Assembly: GCA_023426375.1 (NCBI GenBank)
Contig: JAFAAV010000074.1
Coordinates: 1 to 18,422 of the forward strand
Source of the DNA: Actinomycetes bacterium
GTDB taxonomy: Bacteria > Actinomycetota > Actinomycetes > Actinomycetales > Micrococcaceae
Reading direction: 5' to 3'
Length of the DNA stretch: 18,422 bases
The notes under the pieces are model-generated. The model was not told where the DNA came from. It did not search any database and was given only the letters and a program-made list of their open reading frames with translations. Below, in pieces: positions 7,272 through 14,394 of the stretch (its first letter is position 1; each line of letters begins with the position of its first letter). A program made the position numbers and the translations under genes.

Positions 7272-7307
7272 CCGACGCCGCCGCGACGGTACGCGCGCGG
7301 GCGTCGG
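7272..7307 (-). terminator. Terminator-like hairpin between nrdH and nrdI
   Basis: CCGACGCC (7272-7279) pairs perfectly with GGCGTCGG (7300-7307); the 20-base loop can pair further inside. In the minus direction it is followed by AATTTTT (7270-7265 and beyond), the layout of an intrinsic terminator. Since nrdI and nrdE lie downstream, it probably acts as a partial terminator or RNA-processing site that raises NrdH above NrdI/NrdE. Confidence 0.6.
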
Positions 7308-7339
7308 CTTTTCGACGGTTGCGGGTTTAACGCTACCGC

Positions 7340-7576
7340 TCAGGCGGAGAGCAGAACAGCCAGGGAGCTGATCTTGTCCGGGCGGTAACCGGACCAGTGG
7401 TCCTGGCTGGTTTCCACCACGGGGACCTGCTGGTAACCCAAGCTCACCACGTGCTGGTAGGCATCCTGGTCCTCGGTCACGTCGACCACGGTGTAGTCGA
7501 TGCCCTTCTTGGTGAGGGCTCGGTAGGTGGCGTTGCACTGGACGCATGACGGCTTGGAGTAGACGGTGACGGACAT
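7340..7576 (-). CDS. nrdH: Glutaredoxin-like protein NrdH
   Basis: The 78-residue redoxin has a glutaredoxin-like sequence but is reduced by thioredoxin reductase in characterised family members, and it donates electrons to NrdE. The CxxC is CVQC at 11-14, QVPVVE (50-55) holds the cis-Pro, and WSGYRPDKI (61-69) is the NrdH signature. ATG 7576 was chosen because it gives the usual 75-80 residue length and GAGGGGATTGG lies just upstream; longer upstream frames only read the leader. It is the first gene of nrdHIE, 119 bases ahead of nrdI if nrdI starts at 7220. Confidence 0.96.
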   Translation of the reverse strand: MSVTVYSKPSCVQCNATYRALTKKGIDYTVVDVTEDQDAYQHVVSLGYQQVPVVETSQDHWSGYRPDKISSLAVLLSA

Positions 7577-7686
7577 ATCCCAATCCCCTCGAAAACTAGT
7601 GGTGGGAGTACTGCGCTTCCGCGGCGATCGGACGACTTCCGGTGTGTTGCCGCTGGTTGCGTCAAGTGCTCTGTATGACTGCGTCA

Positions 7687-7702
7687 ATACTACATCTAGT
7701 GT
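7687..7702 (-). promoter_or_regulatory. NrdR box, promoter-proximal
   Basis: ACACTAGATGTAGTAT closely matches the 16-bp NrdR palindrome (ACACWAWATNTWGTGT type). It pairs with a second box whose centre is 32 bases away, about three helical turns, the usual NrdR arrangement. Confidence 0.8.
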
Positions 7703-7714
7703 CAGACAAAGTAA
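7687..7714 (-). promoter_or_regulatory. Candidate nrdHIE promoter
   Basis: On the minus strand, TTACTT (7709-7714) and TAGTAT (7687-7692) are 16 bases apart. Transcription would begin near 7680, giving a leader of about 104 bases before nrdH. The -10 lies inside the proximal NrdR box, the layout expected for repression. Confidence 0.5.
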
Positions 7715-7718
7715 GCGG

Positions 7719-7734
7719 CCCCAAGATGATGTGG
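7719..7734 (-). promoter_or_regulatory. NrdR box, promoter-distal
   Basis: CCACATCATCTTGGGG agrees with the NrdR consensus at about 12 of 16 positions, best in the CACA and ATCTTG core. Exactly 16 bases separate it from the proximal box, which supports a real pair. Confidence 0.72.
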
Positions 7735-7740
7735 TGGCCA

Positions 7741-7836
7741 TAATCCACAGGTGTCTCTCGATTATCCCCTGACTGTCCACAGGGCGGTGCTGAAACAAGC
7801 GCGAGAACTCGCGGAACTCGACCACCCTGTGGACAA
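7741..7836. promoter_or_regulatory. Cluster of DnaA-box-like sites upstream of nrdHIE
   Basis: TAATCCACA (7741-7749) and CTGTCCACA (7773-7781) on the plus strand each have one mismatch to the DnaA box (TTATCCACA / TTGTCCACA). The minus strand has a perfect TTGTCCACA (7828-7836), and TTATCCCCT (7762-7770) is a weak fourth. Two sites form an 11-bp inverted repeat (7774-7784 and 7825-7835). The cluster sits just upstream of the NrdR boxes, inside a 360-base gap (7577-7936) without a gene. Confidence 0.6.
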
Positions 7837-7870
7837 CGGATCGGGCTTTAATCACACTCGAAAATTAAAA

Positions 7871-7906
7871 AACCGGCGTGTCGAGAACGCTCTCGGCACG
7901 CCGGTT
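7871..7906 (-). terminator. Intrinsic terminator of the App1-domain gene
   Basis: A 16-bp stem (7871-7886 with 7891-7906, one G-T pair) closes an ACGC tetraloop. In the minus direction it runs into TTTTTTAATTTT, making it the most canonical terminator in the window. It lies 30 bases past the stop at 7937. Confidence 0.94.
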
Positions 7907-7936
7907 CGAGTGTCGGGTGACACCTACATGGTGGTC

Positions 7937-9007
7937 CTACAACAGACCCGCTTCACGCAGCTGGTAGGAGATGGAGGCGCCGTCGTTACCTTCGATCCAC
8001 AGGGTGCCCTCGGGGATCGAGACCGAGCGGTCCTCAGTCGCGCGAGCGCCGGCCGCCAGCACCGCCTCGGTGGGTGACAGGTTGCGGATCACGATGGCCG
8101 CGACGGACTCGGGGTGGCGCTGCGCGAAACCCGAGTAGATCTGCGGATCGTGCTGACCGTCGTCGCCAATGAGGATCCACCGCACGTGCGGGAAGTTCTT
8201 GGCCAGCCGCTGCAGGTTCTGGACCTTGTGCTGGGCGCCGGAACGGAACCAGCGGTCGGTGGTGGGCCCCCAGTCGGTCAGCAGCAGTGCGCCGCCCGGG
8301 TAGGCGTTGCGGGTCAGGAAGCGGCGCAGTGTGGGTGCCACGTTCCACGCCCCGGTCGACAGATACAGGAAGGGAGCCCTGGGGTGGCGGTTACGCAGCC
8401 GCTCCATCAGCACGGCCATGCCCGGGGTGGGGGTGCGGGCGTGCTCGTTGAGTACGAACGAGTTCCACGCCGCCAGCATGGGTCGCGGCAGGGCAGTGAC
8501 CATCACGGTGTCGTCAACGTCGGAGACCACGCCGATGGCCTGATCCTCCGAAACGATGGTGACCGTGGCCTCGGTGACCTCCGAGCCGTCGGTCTGCATA
8601 TACACGGTGTAAATACCCGGTTCCATGCTGACCTGCAGGTCCACGTCGATCACGCCGCCCTTGTCGGCCATCAGATGGAACTCGTGGTCGCCCAGCCACA
8701 CATTCACGTGCGCGAAAGCCAGTGGAATGGAGGTGAAGGAGCGCCAACCGCGGATGAACTCGGCGGAATCATCCGTGTCCGCGATCAGCTGCCGCGTCTT
8801 GAGCAGCACGCGTCCCAGCACGCGCACGTGCCGGGTACTGCCGTAACCGTCGAACGCGAGCATGGTGGGCACGTCCCCGCGCTGTTCAGCGCGTGCCTGT
8901 CGCCACCGGTGTAGCCTCTGCTCCCACCGGTAGCCGATGTTGATGGCCTCTTCCGTGACCTGATCAACGGTCTGAAAAAGGTCCCCGCTACCGGTGTGTT
9001 TTGCCAT
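7937..9007 (-). CDS. App1-type phosphatidate phosphatase domain protein
   Basis: The 356-residue protein carries the catalytic domain of the APP1 family (formerly DUF2183), a HAD-superfamily phosphatase group named after yeast App1, which dephosphorylates phosphatidate and related lipids. HAD motif I is SDVDDT (162-167), motif II is LSTGAW (216-221), motif III is Lys261 (QHKVQNL), and motif IV is IGDDGQHD (280-287). All catalytic residues are present. A beta-rich region (about 95-155) precedes the phosphatase core. No signal peptide or membrane segment is visible, so it is probably cytosolic or membrane-peripheral. ATG 9007 is the first start after an in-frame stop, but its only ribosome-site-like sequence (GAGG) is too close. 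It has its own terminators on both sides. The bacterial substrate is not known. Confidence 0.88.
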   Translation of the reverse strand: MAKHTGSGDLFQTVDQVTEEAINIGYRWEQRLHRWRQARAEQRGDVPTMLAFDGYGSTRHVRVLGRVLLKTRQLIADTDDSAEFIRGWRSFTSIPLAFAHVNVWLGDHEFHLMADKGGVIDVDLQVSMEPGIYTVYMQTDGSEVTEATVTIVSEDQAIGVVSDVDDTVMVTALPRPMLAAWNSFVLNEHARTPTPGMAVLMERLRNRHPRAPFLYLSTGAWNVAPTLRRFLTRNAYPGGALLLTDWGPTTDRWFRSGAQHKVQNLQRLAKNFPHVRWILIGDDGQHDPQIYSGFAQRHPESVAAIVIRNLSPTEAVLAAGARATEDRSVSIPEGTLWIEGNDGASISYQLREAGLL

Positions 9008-9039
9008 GCCTCATAGTCTTTCACAGCTGTCCCCCACAA

Positions 9040-9090
9040 CGACGCCGCCGCGTACCGTGCCGTAGTTCGGTCCGGTGCGCGGCGGCGTCG
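9040..9090 (-). terminator. Terminator of the metallophosphoesterase gene
   Basis: An 18-bp stem (9040-9057 with 9073-9090, one G-T pair) closes a 15-base loop. It is 48 bases past the stop at 9138 and ahead of the App1-domain gene. There is no clear T-run, so it may act by stem strength alone. Confidence 0.72.
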
Positions 9091-9137
9091 GGGCGCGAGG
9101 TTGCACCCAGGGTTCGCGAGCGCCGTCGGCGGGGAAC

Positions 9138-10355
9138 TCAGCCGCGCACGTAGCGGGGGAAGCGTTCGGGGCGGTCGATGGGCTGGGTTTCGGGGGCCAT
9201 ATCGATGCCGAGGTCCTTGGCGAAGACCAGGTAGGTGCCGGTGTAGACGCGTTCGGTGCGCTCGTCGAGTTCGAACACGCGAGCGCCACGCAGGGTGTGT
9301 TCGTCGCGGGTGCCGTCGTTGAGGCCGTACGTGCCGAAGCCGGTGCCGGGTCCGTAGCCGAGTTCGATGCCGAAGTAGTTACCCATGTAGGTGTTGATGT
9401 GGTCGTGACCGCAGTACATGCCCAGGATGTCTCCGCGCTCCTTGGCTGCGGCGTAGATACCGGAGTTGATCATGCCGGTGTAGACGCTTTCGTGCTTCTC
9501 CCCCACGATGCCGTGGCGCTTCACGGCGGCGGCGTGGCCGTCGTCGTCGGAGCTGAACTGCTGGCCGTACCACATGTGGTGGTGCTCCCACGTGGGGATG
9601 TGGAAGTACATGAGGCCCGGGACCTTCTTCCCGTAGCGGCGTTCGGTCTCCGCGGAGAGGTCGTTGTACCAGCGGATCTGCTGGGGGCGGATCCAGTCAT
9701 AGCCCATGAGTCCCTCGCGGTCCTGACCGCCGGGCTTGTCCTCCGCGTAGCGACCGGAATCCAACAGCCACACGGCGAAGGCGGGGGCATTGCCGCGAGC
9801 ACCGCGAATCAACAGCTGCGCGTTGGAGGAACCGAAGACCTTCTGGTCGTCGCCGGGGTTGAGGTTGTGCTTGTACTGGCGCACGAACTCGACCAACTGC
9901 GGTTCGTACATGCTGGTGCCGTTGTCCTCGGTGGAGTCCTCGTCGTGGTTGCCGAAGGTCACTGCCCACTTGATACCCCGGGACTCCATGGGCATGACCA
10001 CATTGTTGATGGCCTGTTTGACCTCGCGGTTGGTGCGCGGGGAGCCATTGATCACGTCTCCGTTGATCAGAGCGAACTGGGGCTTCTCCCGGTCCAGCAC
10101 TTTGCCCATGAACTCGAGGGTGCGGCGGTCGGTGCGCGGGCCGTCCTGGGTGTCGTTGAACTGGACGATCTTGAACTTTCCGTTCTTGCCGAACGACAGC
10201 GGCATCTGCCCGTGTCCCCGGCCCCGGCGCTGGGCCACGGTGGCCGGTGCTGCTTGAGCTGCGGACGGTGTGGCGCTCAGGACGCCGGCGGCCGCGAGCG
10301 CGCTGCCTCCGGTGATCAGGTTGCGGCGGCTGGGGCGTGGGGTGTTTGCGGACAT
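9138..10355 (-). CDS. Tat-exported calcineurin-like metallophosphoesterase
   Basis: The 405-residue protein starts with a twin-arginine signal (SRRNLI at 9-14, a hydrophobic stretch to about 35, AQAAPA cleavage region), so it is exported folded. The mature part is a calcineurin-like metallophosphoesterase of the Dcr2/purple-acid-phosphatase-28-like type. LINGD (96-100) supplies the bridging Asp, GNHD (135-138) the Asn/His pair, FHIP (251-254) a metal His, and GHDH (316-319) the C-terminal pair. The usual DxH of motif 1 reads DTQ (68-70), with Gln in place of the metal-binding His. The substrate is unknown; extracellular phosphate scavenging is a reasonable guess. AGGAG lies 6 bases before ATG 10355. 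It is 72 bases downstream of dnaE2, with a stable inverted repeat between them. Confidence 0.9.
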   Translation of the reverse strand: MSANTPRPSRRNLITGGSALAAAGVLSATPSAAQAAPATVAQRRGRGHGQMPLSFGKNGKFKIVQFNDTQDGPRTDRRTLEFMGKVLDREKPQFALINGDVINGSPRTNREVKQAINNVVMPMESRGIKWAVTFGNHDEDSTEDNGTSMYEPQLVEFVRQYKHNLNPGDDQKVFGSSNAQLLIRGARGNAPAFAVWLLDSGRYAEDKPGGQDREGLMGYDWIRPQQIRWYNDLSAETERRYGKKVPGLMYFHIPTWEHHHMWYGQQFSSDDDGHAAAVKRHGIVGEKHESVYTGMINSGIYAAAKERGDILGMYCGHDHINTYMGNYFGIELGYGPGTGFGTYGLNDGTRDEHTLRGARVFELDERTERVYTGTYLVFAKDLGIDMAPETQPIDRPERFPRYVRG

Positions 10356-10366
10356 GGCGTGCTCCT

Positions 10367-10413
10367 GGTGTGAGGAATTCTTGGCCGCCCGTGGGCGGCT
10401 GATGGCTCACACC
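10367..10413. other. Two-tier inverted repeat between dnaE2 and the phosphoesterase
   Basis: GGTGTGAG (10367-10374) pairs with CTCACACC (10406-10413). Inside it, GCCGCC (10384-10389) pairs with GGCGGC (10394-10399) around CGTG. The structure ends at the ribosome site of the phosphoesterase (minus-strand AGGAGC at 10366-10361). No T-run follows, so it may be a weak dnaE2 terminator or an RNA structure affecting translation. Confidence 0.5.
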
Positions 10414-10427
10414 GTAGGGTCGTTGCG

Positions 10428-13400
10428 TTAAGAGGTTGTGACCTGGGGTTTTCGTGCAGGTGCACGGCTGGGTGTGGGTTGGGAACCCAGCACGGTGGCG
10501 GGGTCGGGCAGGGTTTCCGGGTGGGCCATGTCCCACGCCTGGACCGCTTGCACGCCGATGCCGCGGGGGCCGGTGCGGCGGGTGTGGCCGTGGACCAGGA
10601 GCATGGTGGGGGCGAACAGCACGGGTCCAGACAGGGCCTGCGCTTCGTCGAAGAACGTGCAGTCCACCGCGCCCGAGCCATCGTCCACGGAGATGAACAC
10701 CACGCGCTTGCCGTTGCGCATGGGCGGGGTCATGGTGGACACCCGCACCCCGGCCACGACCACCTCGGTGCCATTGCGCAGACCCAGCAGGTCTTCCGCG
10801 CGGGTGACCCCGTAGGAGGCCAGGAGGGCGGCGTGGCCGTCCATGAGGTGGGCCGAGACCTCGATGTTCATAGTGTCCAATTCCGCGCGCACCTTCTCCT
10901 CGGTGCTGGGCTCGGGTTGTTCCGGCGGCAGCCCGGTCAATTCCAGATCCCCCAACGGGAGGGCCAGCTGTCCGGGGCCGGGTTGGCCCTTGGCCGAGGC
11001 ACTGCGGGAGGTGGCCGGTTGGTCGGCCCGCCGGGTCAGATGGGTCACCAGATCGGTGCGGGACGCGCGAGCGCCCGAGGTGTTCAGAAGACTGTCCAGG
11101 GCCCCGGCCGAAGCCAGTCGCTGCAGGCTACGCCGGGAGGGCCGAGCCCGGGTACGCACGTCGGTGAGCGTGGCGTAGGGCTGACCGGCCACGATCCGTT
11201 CGATTTCCGCGCTGCTGATCCCGGTGATGCTGGTGAGGGACATCCGGATCCCCCAGGACCCGCCGCGGGTGTACGGGATGCCTTCGTCCAGGTCCCCGGG
11301 TTCCACGGTGCCAGGCCGGGCGGTCACGGGTTCGATGCGGTGGTGATCCACGCTGCGGTTGATGTCCGGACCCAGCACCGGGATGCCCATGCGCCGAGCC
11401 TCCCCCACGAGGAGCCGGGCCGGATACATGCCCGGGTCGTGTTCCCAGACCCCGGCCATGAAGGCTTCCGGGTGGTGGGTCTTCAACCACGCGGATTGGT
11501 AGGTGGGCACGGCGAAGGCCACACCGTGGGCCTTGCAGAAACCGAAGCTGCCGAACGCGTGGAGGATGTCCCACACCTTGTCCACGGTCCCCGCGTCATA
11601 CCCCCGGGCCAGCGCCCCACTGCGGAAGGCGTCCTCCACGCGCTGTTCGGTCTCCGATCCGAGCCGGCGCCGCCATTCGTCCGCGGTGGCCAGTCCGCAA
11701 CCGGTCATCCGGTCCATCATGCGCATGATCTGCTCGTGGTAGACGGCCACCCCTCGGGTTTCCTTGAGGATGTCCACCAGGTCCGGATGCGGGTACTCGG
11801 GGGTGCTCCAGCCGTGGCGGGAGTTGAGGTAGGGGCGCACCATGGACGCCTGCATGGGTCCGGGGCGGAACAGGGAGATGTCCACGATCAGATCGTTGAA
11901 CTCCTCCGGCCCCATGGTCCCGATGAGTTCACGCTGCCCCGGGGACTCGATCTGGAAACAGCCCAGGGTGTGGGTGGAGCTGATAAGCCGGAAGGTATCC
12001 GGGTCATCGCGGGGCAGGGTGTCCAAGTCCAGGGCAGGGCGGTCCGGTTCCATGCGGGCCACCTCTTTGACCGCGTAGGCCAGGGTCGACTGCATGCGCA
12101 CGCCCAGGATGTCGAGTTTGATGAGGCCCATGGGATCCATGTCGTGCTTGTCGAACTGGGACATGGGCAGCCCGATGCCACTGGCCTGTACCGGCGTGCG
12201 GTTCAGCAGGGTGGCGTCCGAGAGGATCACCCCGCACGGGTGCATGGAGATGTGACGGGGCAACCGGTCCAGGCGTTCGGTCAGATCCACCAGCAGGTCC
12301 AACTGCCGGTTGGCCTTGAGGTCATCGGCCAACCGGGTCAGTTCGGGGCGCTGCGCGATTTCTTCGCGCAACGTGGCCCCGGGGACCCGCCACAGCTGAG
12401 CCGCGATGTGGTCCACGAGTTCTTGCCCCAGCCCCAACGCCAGGCCGGCATCCCGCACTGCTCCCCTGGAGCGGTAGGCGTTCTGCATGCTCATGAGCGT
12501 GACCCGGTTACTGCCGAAACGGTGGAAGATCTCGTGATAGATCCGGTGCCGTTCCGCGCTCTCCATGTCGATGTCGATGTCCGGCAGGCTGCTGCGCCGC
12601 GGGGACAGAAAACGTTCGAAGACCAGGTCGTACTCGAGTGGATCCACCGGGGAGATTCCCAAGAGATGCACCACCAGTGAGGAGACCGCCGACCCCCGGG
12701 CCGCGTGCCGGACCTTCAGATGAGTCATCAGTTCGGAGACCTCGGAGACGGTCAGGAAGTAGCCGGCGAATCCTAGCTGCGCGATCACGTCCAACTCGCG
12801 TTCCATCCGCGAGCGCAGCGATTCTCCACTGAGACCGGGGACCGTGCGGTCCCAGTTGTGGTGTGAGTGGAAGCGGTCCAGGCCGGTGTAGCAGCGGGTC
12901 CTGAGTTGGGTGTTGGGGTCTCCGGTGAGGCCGATGACGGAGGCTTCCGGGATCACGGGCTGCCCCACACGCAGATCCGTGACGGGGTCCTGGCTGCATT
13001 GTTCGGCCAGCCGGTAGGTGTCCGAGAGCAAGTGTGCGGCCCCGGTGGCGCCGAGGTCTGCGGCCGCAGAGATTTCGTGGGCGAGGCGGGTCATTTCCGC
13101 GGTGTTCTTGAGCCACCCCTGCCCGGTGGGTTGCAGTACCCCTGGATCCGAGCCGGCCAGTTCTTCCAGGGACATGAGGGTGCGGGCGGCATCCAGCACG
13201 TCCGCAGTGACGGCCTGTCCGGGGTGGGCGTAGCGCACGGCGTTGGTCAGGACCACCGGCAGACCGGCCTCGCGCCCCACGGTGAGCATCCGCACGGCAT
13301 GGCCGGTGCTGAGGGTGCTGCCCTGCGGTGCCAAGTGGGTTGCGGTCTCCACGGTGAGACACCCGGCCGGCAGTACCCGTTTCCACGCACGCAGGGCCGT

Positions 13401-13973
13401 GCGCGCCGCCCGGTAGCGACGCCGTGCCAGCAGTGACCCCACGTCCGAATCCGGCCCCGTGAGCACCACCAGACCGGGCCTGCCCCCGGCGGCCGCACGG
13501 TGCACGTGACGGGCGATCTGGTCCCGGGTCAGTCCGATGGGCCGGGCCGCATGGTGGTCGTGGCCCCGGTGGGCCGCGGACACCAGCCGACACAGCGCCG
13601 CGTACCCGGCTCCCCCGTTGCCACCGGTGGCCAGCACCAGCACGCGCCCGATCACCCGCGCCGGTGGCGCACCGCCCTGCCCGGACCGGCCGGAGCGACC
13701 GGAATGACTGGAATGACCGACGGTGGACGAGCGTGCCCGCCGCCCCGACGCCGCCGCGGGACCCAACAACGCCAGGTTCACACCCAGCACGGGCGCCACG
13801 CCGTGCTGCTGACACGCCAGCACGTGTTTGACCGCTCCGTACAACCCGTCCCTGTCGGTGCACGCCAGAACCTGCGCTCCGTAGGAGGCAGCTACCTGGG
13901 CGAGCTCTTGGGGGCGAGCCACACCGTAGTGCGCGCTGTAGGCGGAGGCCACGCGCAAATGAGGGAAATGCAT
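10428..13973 (-). CDS. dnaE2: Error-prone DNA polymerase DnaE2 (ImuC)
   Basis: The 1181-residue C-family polymerase is the DnaE2/ImuC type used in damage-induced translesion synthesis. It has a PHP domain (about 1-260), a polymerase core with catalytic Asps in LPDIDID (467, 469) and IKLD (621), FGSFGFCKAHGVAFA (807-821), helix-hairpin-helix-like repeats (about 915-960), and an OB fold (about 1068-1150). PHP metal-site residues are lost: HLR (5-7) and TDRDG (39-43) replace the HxH and TDHDG of proofreading PHP domains. Residues 73-105 are a Ser/Gly/Arg-rich insertion. QLALPL (1002-1007) resembles a beta-clamp-binding motif. ATG 13973 keeps the conserved N-terminus, but GAGGT abuts it, and the promoter position suggests a leaderless transcript. 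A LexA box lies 10 bases upstream. No imuA or imuB is adjacent. Confidence 0.94.
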   Translation of the reverse strand: MHFPHLRVASAYSAHYGVARPQELAQVAASYGAQVLACTDRDGLYGAVKHVLACQQHGVAPVLGVNLALLGPAAASGRRARSSTVGHSSHSGRSGRSGQGGAPPARVIGRVLVLATGGNGGAGYAALCRLVSAAHRGHDHHAARPIGLTRDQIARHVHRAAAGGRPGLVVLTGPDSDVGSLLARRRYRAARTALRAWKRVLPAGCLTVETATHLAPQGSTLSTGHAVRMLTVGREAGLPVVLTNAVRYAHPGQAVTADVLDAARTLMSLEELAGSDPGVLQPTGQGWLKNTAEMTRLAHEISAAADLGATGAAHLLSDTYRLAEQCSQDPVTDLRVGQPVIPEASVIGLTGDPNTQLRTRCYTGLDRFHSHHNWDRTVPGLSGESLRSRMERELDVIAQLGFAGYFLTVSEVSELMTHLKVRHAARGSAVSSLVVHLLGISPVDPLEYDLVFERFLSPRRSSLPDIDIDMESAERHRIYHEIFHRFGSNRVTLMSMQNAYRSRGAVRDAGLALGLGQELVDHIAAQLWRVPGATLREEIAQRPELTRLADDLKANRQLDLLVDLTERLDRLPRHISMHPCGVILSDATLLNRTPVQASGIGLPMSQFDKHDMDPMGLIKLDILGVRMQSTLAYAVKEVARMEPDRPALDLDTLPRDDPDTFRLISSTHTLGCFQIESPGQRELIGTMGPEEFNDLIVDISLFRPGPMQASMVRPYLNSRHGWSTPEYPHPDLVDILKETRGVAVYHEQIMRMMDRMTGCGLATADEWRRRLGSETEQRVEDAFRSGALARGYDAGTVDKVWDILHAFGSFGFCKAHGVAFAVPTYQSAWLKTHHPEAFMAGVWEHDPGMYPARLLVGEARRMGIPVLGPDINRSVDHHRIEPVTARPGTVEPGDLDEGIPYTRGGSWGIRMSLTSITGISSAEIERIVAGQPYATLTDVRTRARPSRRSLQRLASAGALDSLLNTSGARASRTDLVTHLTRRADQPATSRSASAKGQPGPGQLALPLGDLELTGLPPEQPEPSTEEKVRAELDTMNIEVSAHLMDGHAALLASYGVTRAEDLLGLRNGTEVVVAGVRVSTMTPPMRNGKRVVFISVDDGSGAVDCTFFDEAQALSGPVLFAPTMLLVHGHTRRTGPRGIGVQAVQAWDMAHPETLPDPATVLGSQPTPSRAPARKPQVTTS

Positions 13974-13978
13974 ACCTC

Positions 13979-14008
13979 ATGTTCGAAAGTTTCTTCGAAT
14001 AATGTCAA
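13979..14008 (-). promoter_or_regulatory. Candidate dnaE2 promoter
   Basis: A perfect TTGACA (14003-14008, overlapping the stop of the upstream gene) is followed after 18 bases by GAACAT (13979-13984), a weak -10. Transcription would begin at about 13972-13973, at the ATG itself. The LexA box fills the spacer. Confidence 0.5.
13983..13998. promoter_or_regulatory. LexA (SOS) box of dnaE2
   Basis: TCGAAAGTTTCTTCGA matches the actinobacterial SOS box TCGAAC-N4-GTTCGA except at the two inner bases, and the palindrome extends to TTCGAA on both sides. It lies between the -35 and the start of dnaE2. Confidence 0.88.
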
Positions 14009-14370
14009 ACCGCCTGGTCAGCCACGAGCCACCACTGACCGGTGATCTCATGACGCACCAATTCCAAGGTGCGGGGCTCAATCGCCCCACGCTGTGCAGC
14101 CTGGACGCGCCAGTGCTGTCGATCCACCACGGACTGCCCGCTCTCTCGTGGCACCCGCTCTTCCAGCTCCCACCAGCGGCGACGTTCATACCAGCGCTGC
14201 GGCGGGGCCGTGACGCGATGCACCCTGCCACGGAACACCAATTCGCACGGAGCCCCGGACTCATCGCAGTGCACTTCACACGGCTGCCCCCAGCCCTCAT
14301 GGATCCGCACCGCATCGTGCGTTTCCCCCTGCGTGAAGCACGTATTTTCCGCTGCAGTCAGTACCGCCAT
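14005..14370 (-). CDS. DUF6504-like protein of the DnaE2 cassette
   Basis: The 121-residue soluble protein is rich in Arg and Trp. The stretch ELVFRGRVHRV (about 43-53), then RWYERRRWW (59-67), HWRVQAA (86-92) and a final WWLV (113-116), matches my recollection of the DUF6504 pattern (FxWRGRxYxV, WxERRxWW, WRVEA, WxL), a family of unknown function often found near translesion polymerase genes in actinobacteria. The start is ATG 14370, after GGAGGG at about 11 bases; upstream codons would read through its promoter. It lies 31 bases before dnaE2 and has its own LexA box, so it is DNA-damage-induced and probably assists DnaE2. Its biochemical role is unknown. Confidence 0.75.
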   Translation of the reverse strand: MAVLTAAENTCFTQGETHDAVRIHEGWGQPCEVHCDESGAPCELVFRGRVHRVTAPPQRWYERRRWWELEERVPRESGQSVVDRQHWRVQAAQRGAIEPRTLELVRHEITGQWWLVADQAV

Positions 14371-14394
14371 GACTCGCTCACCCTCCCGGTGTAT

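Noticed and set aside
9075..10373. Plus-strand open frame of 432 codons
   Set aside because: It is antisense to the metallophosphoesterase gene, which has a Tat signal and intact metal motifs. The antisense product is Val/Ala/Gly-rich without domains.
10479..13980. Long open frames antisense to dnaE2 (10479-12680) and in another frame on its strand (12508-13980)
   Set aside because: Both are frame shadows of dnaE2, whose product has complete polymerase motifs throughout. The shadow products are low-complexity and rich in Arg, Gly and Pro.
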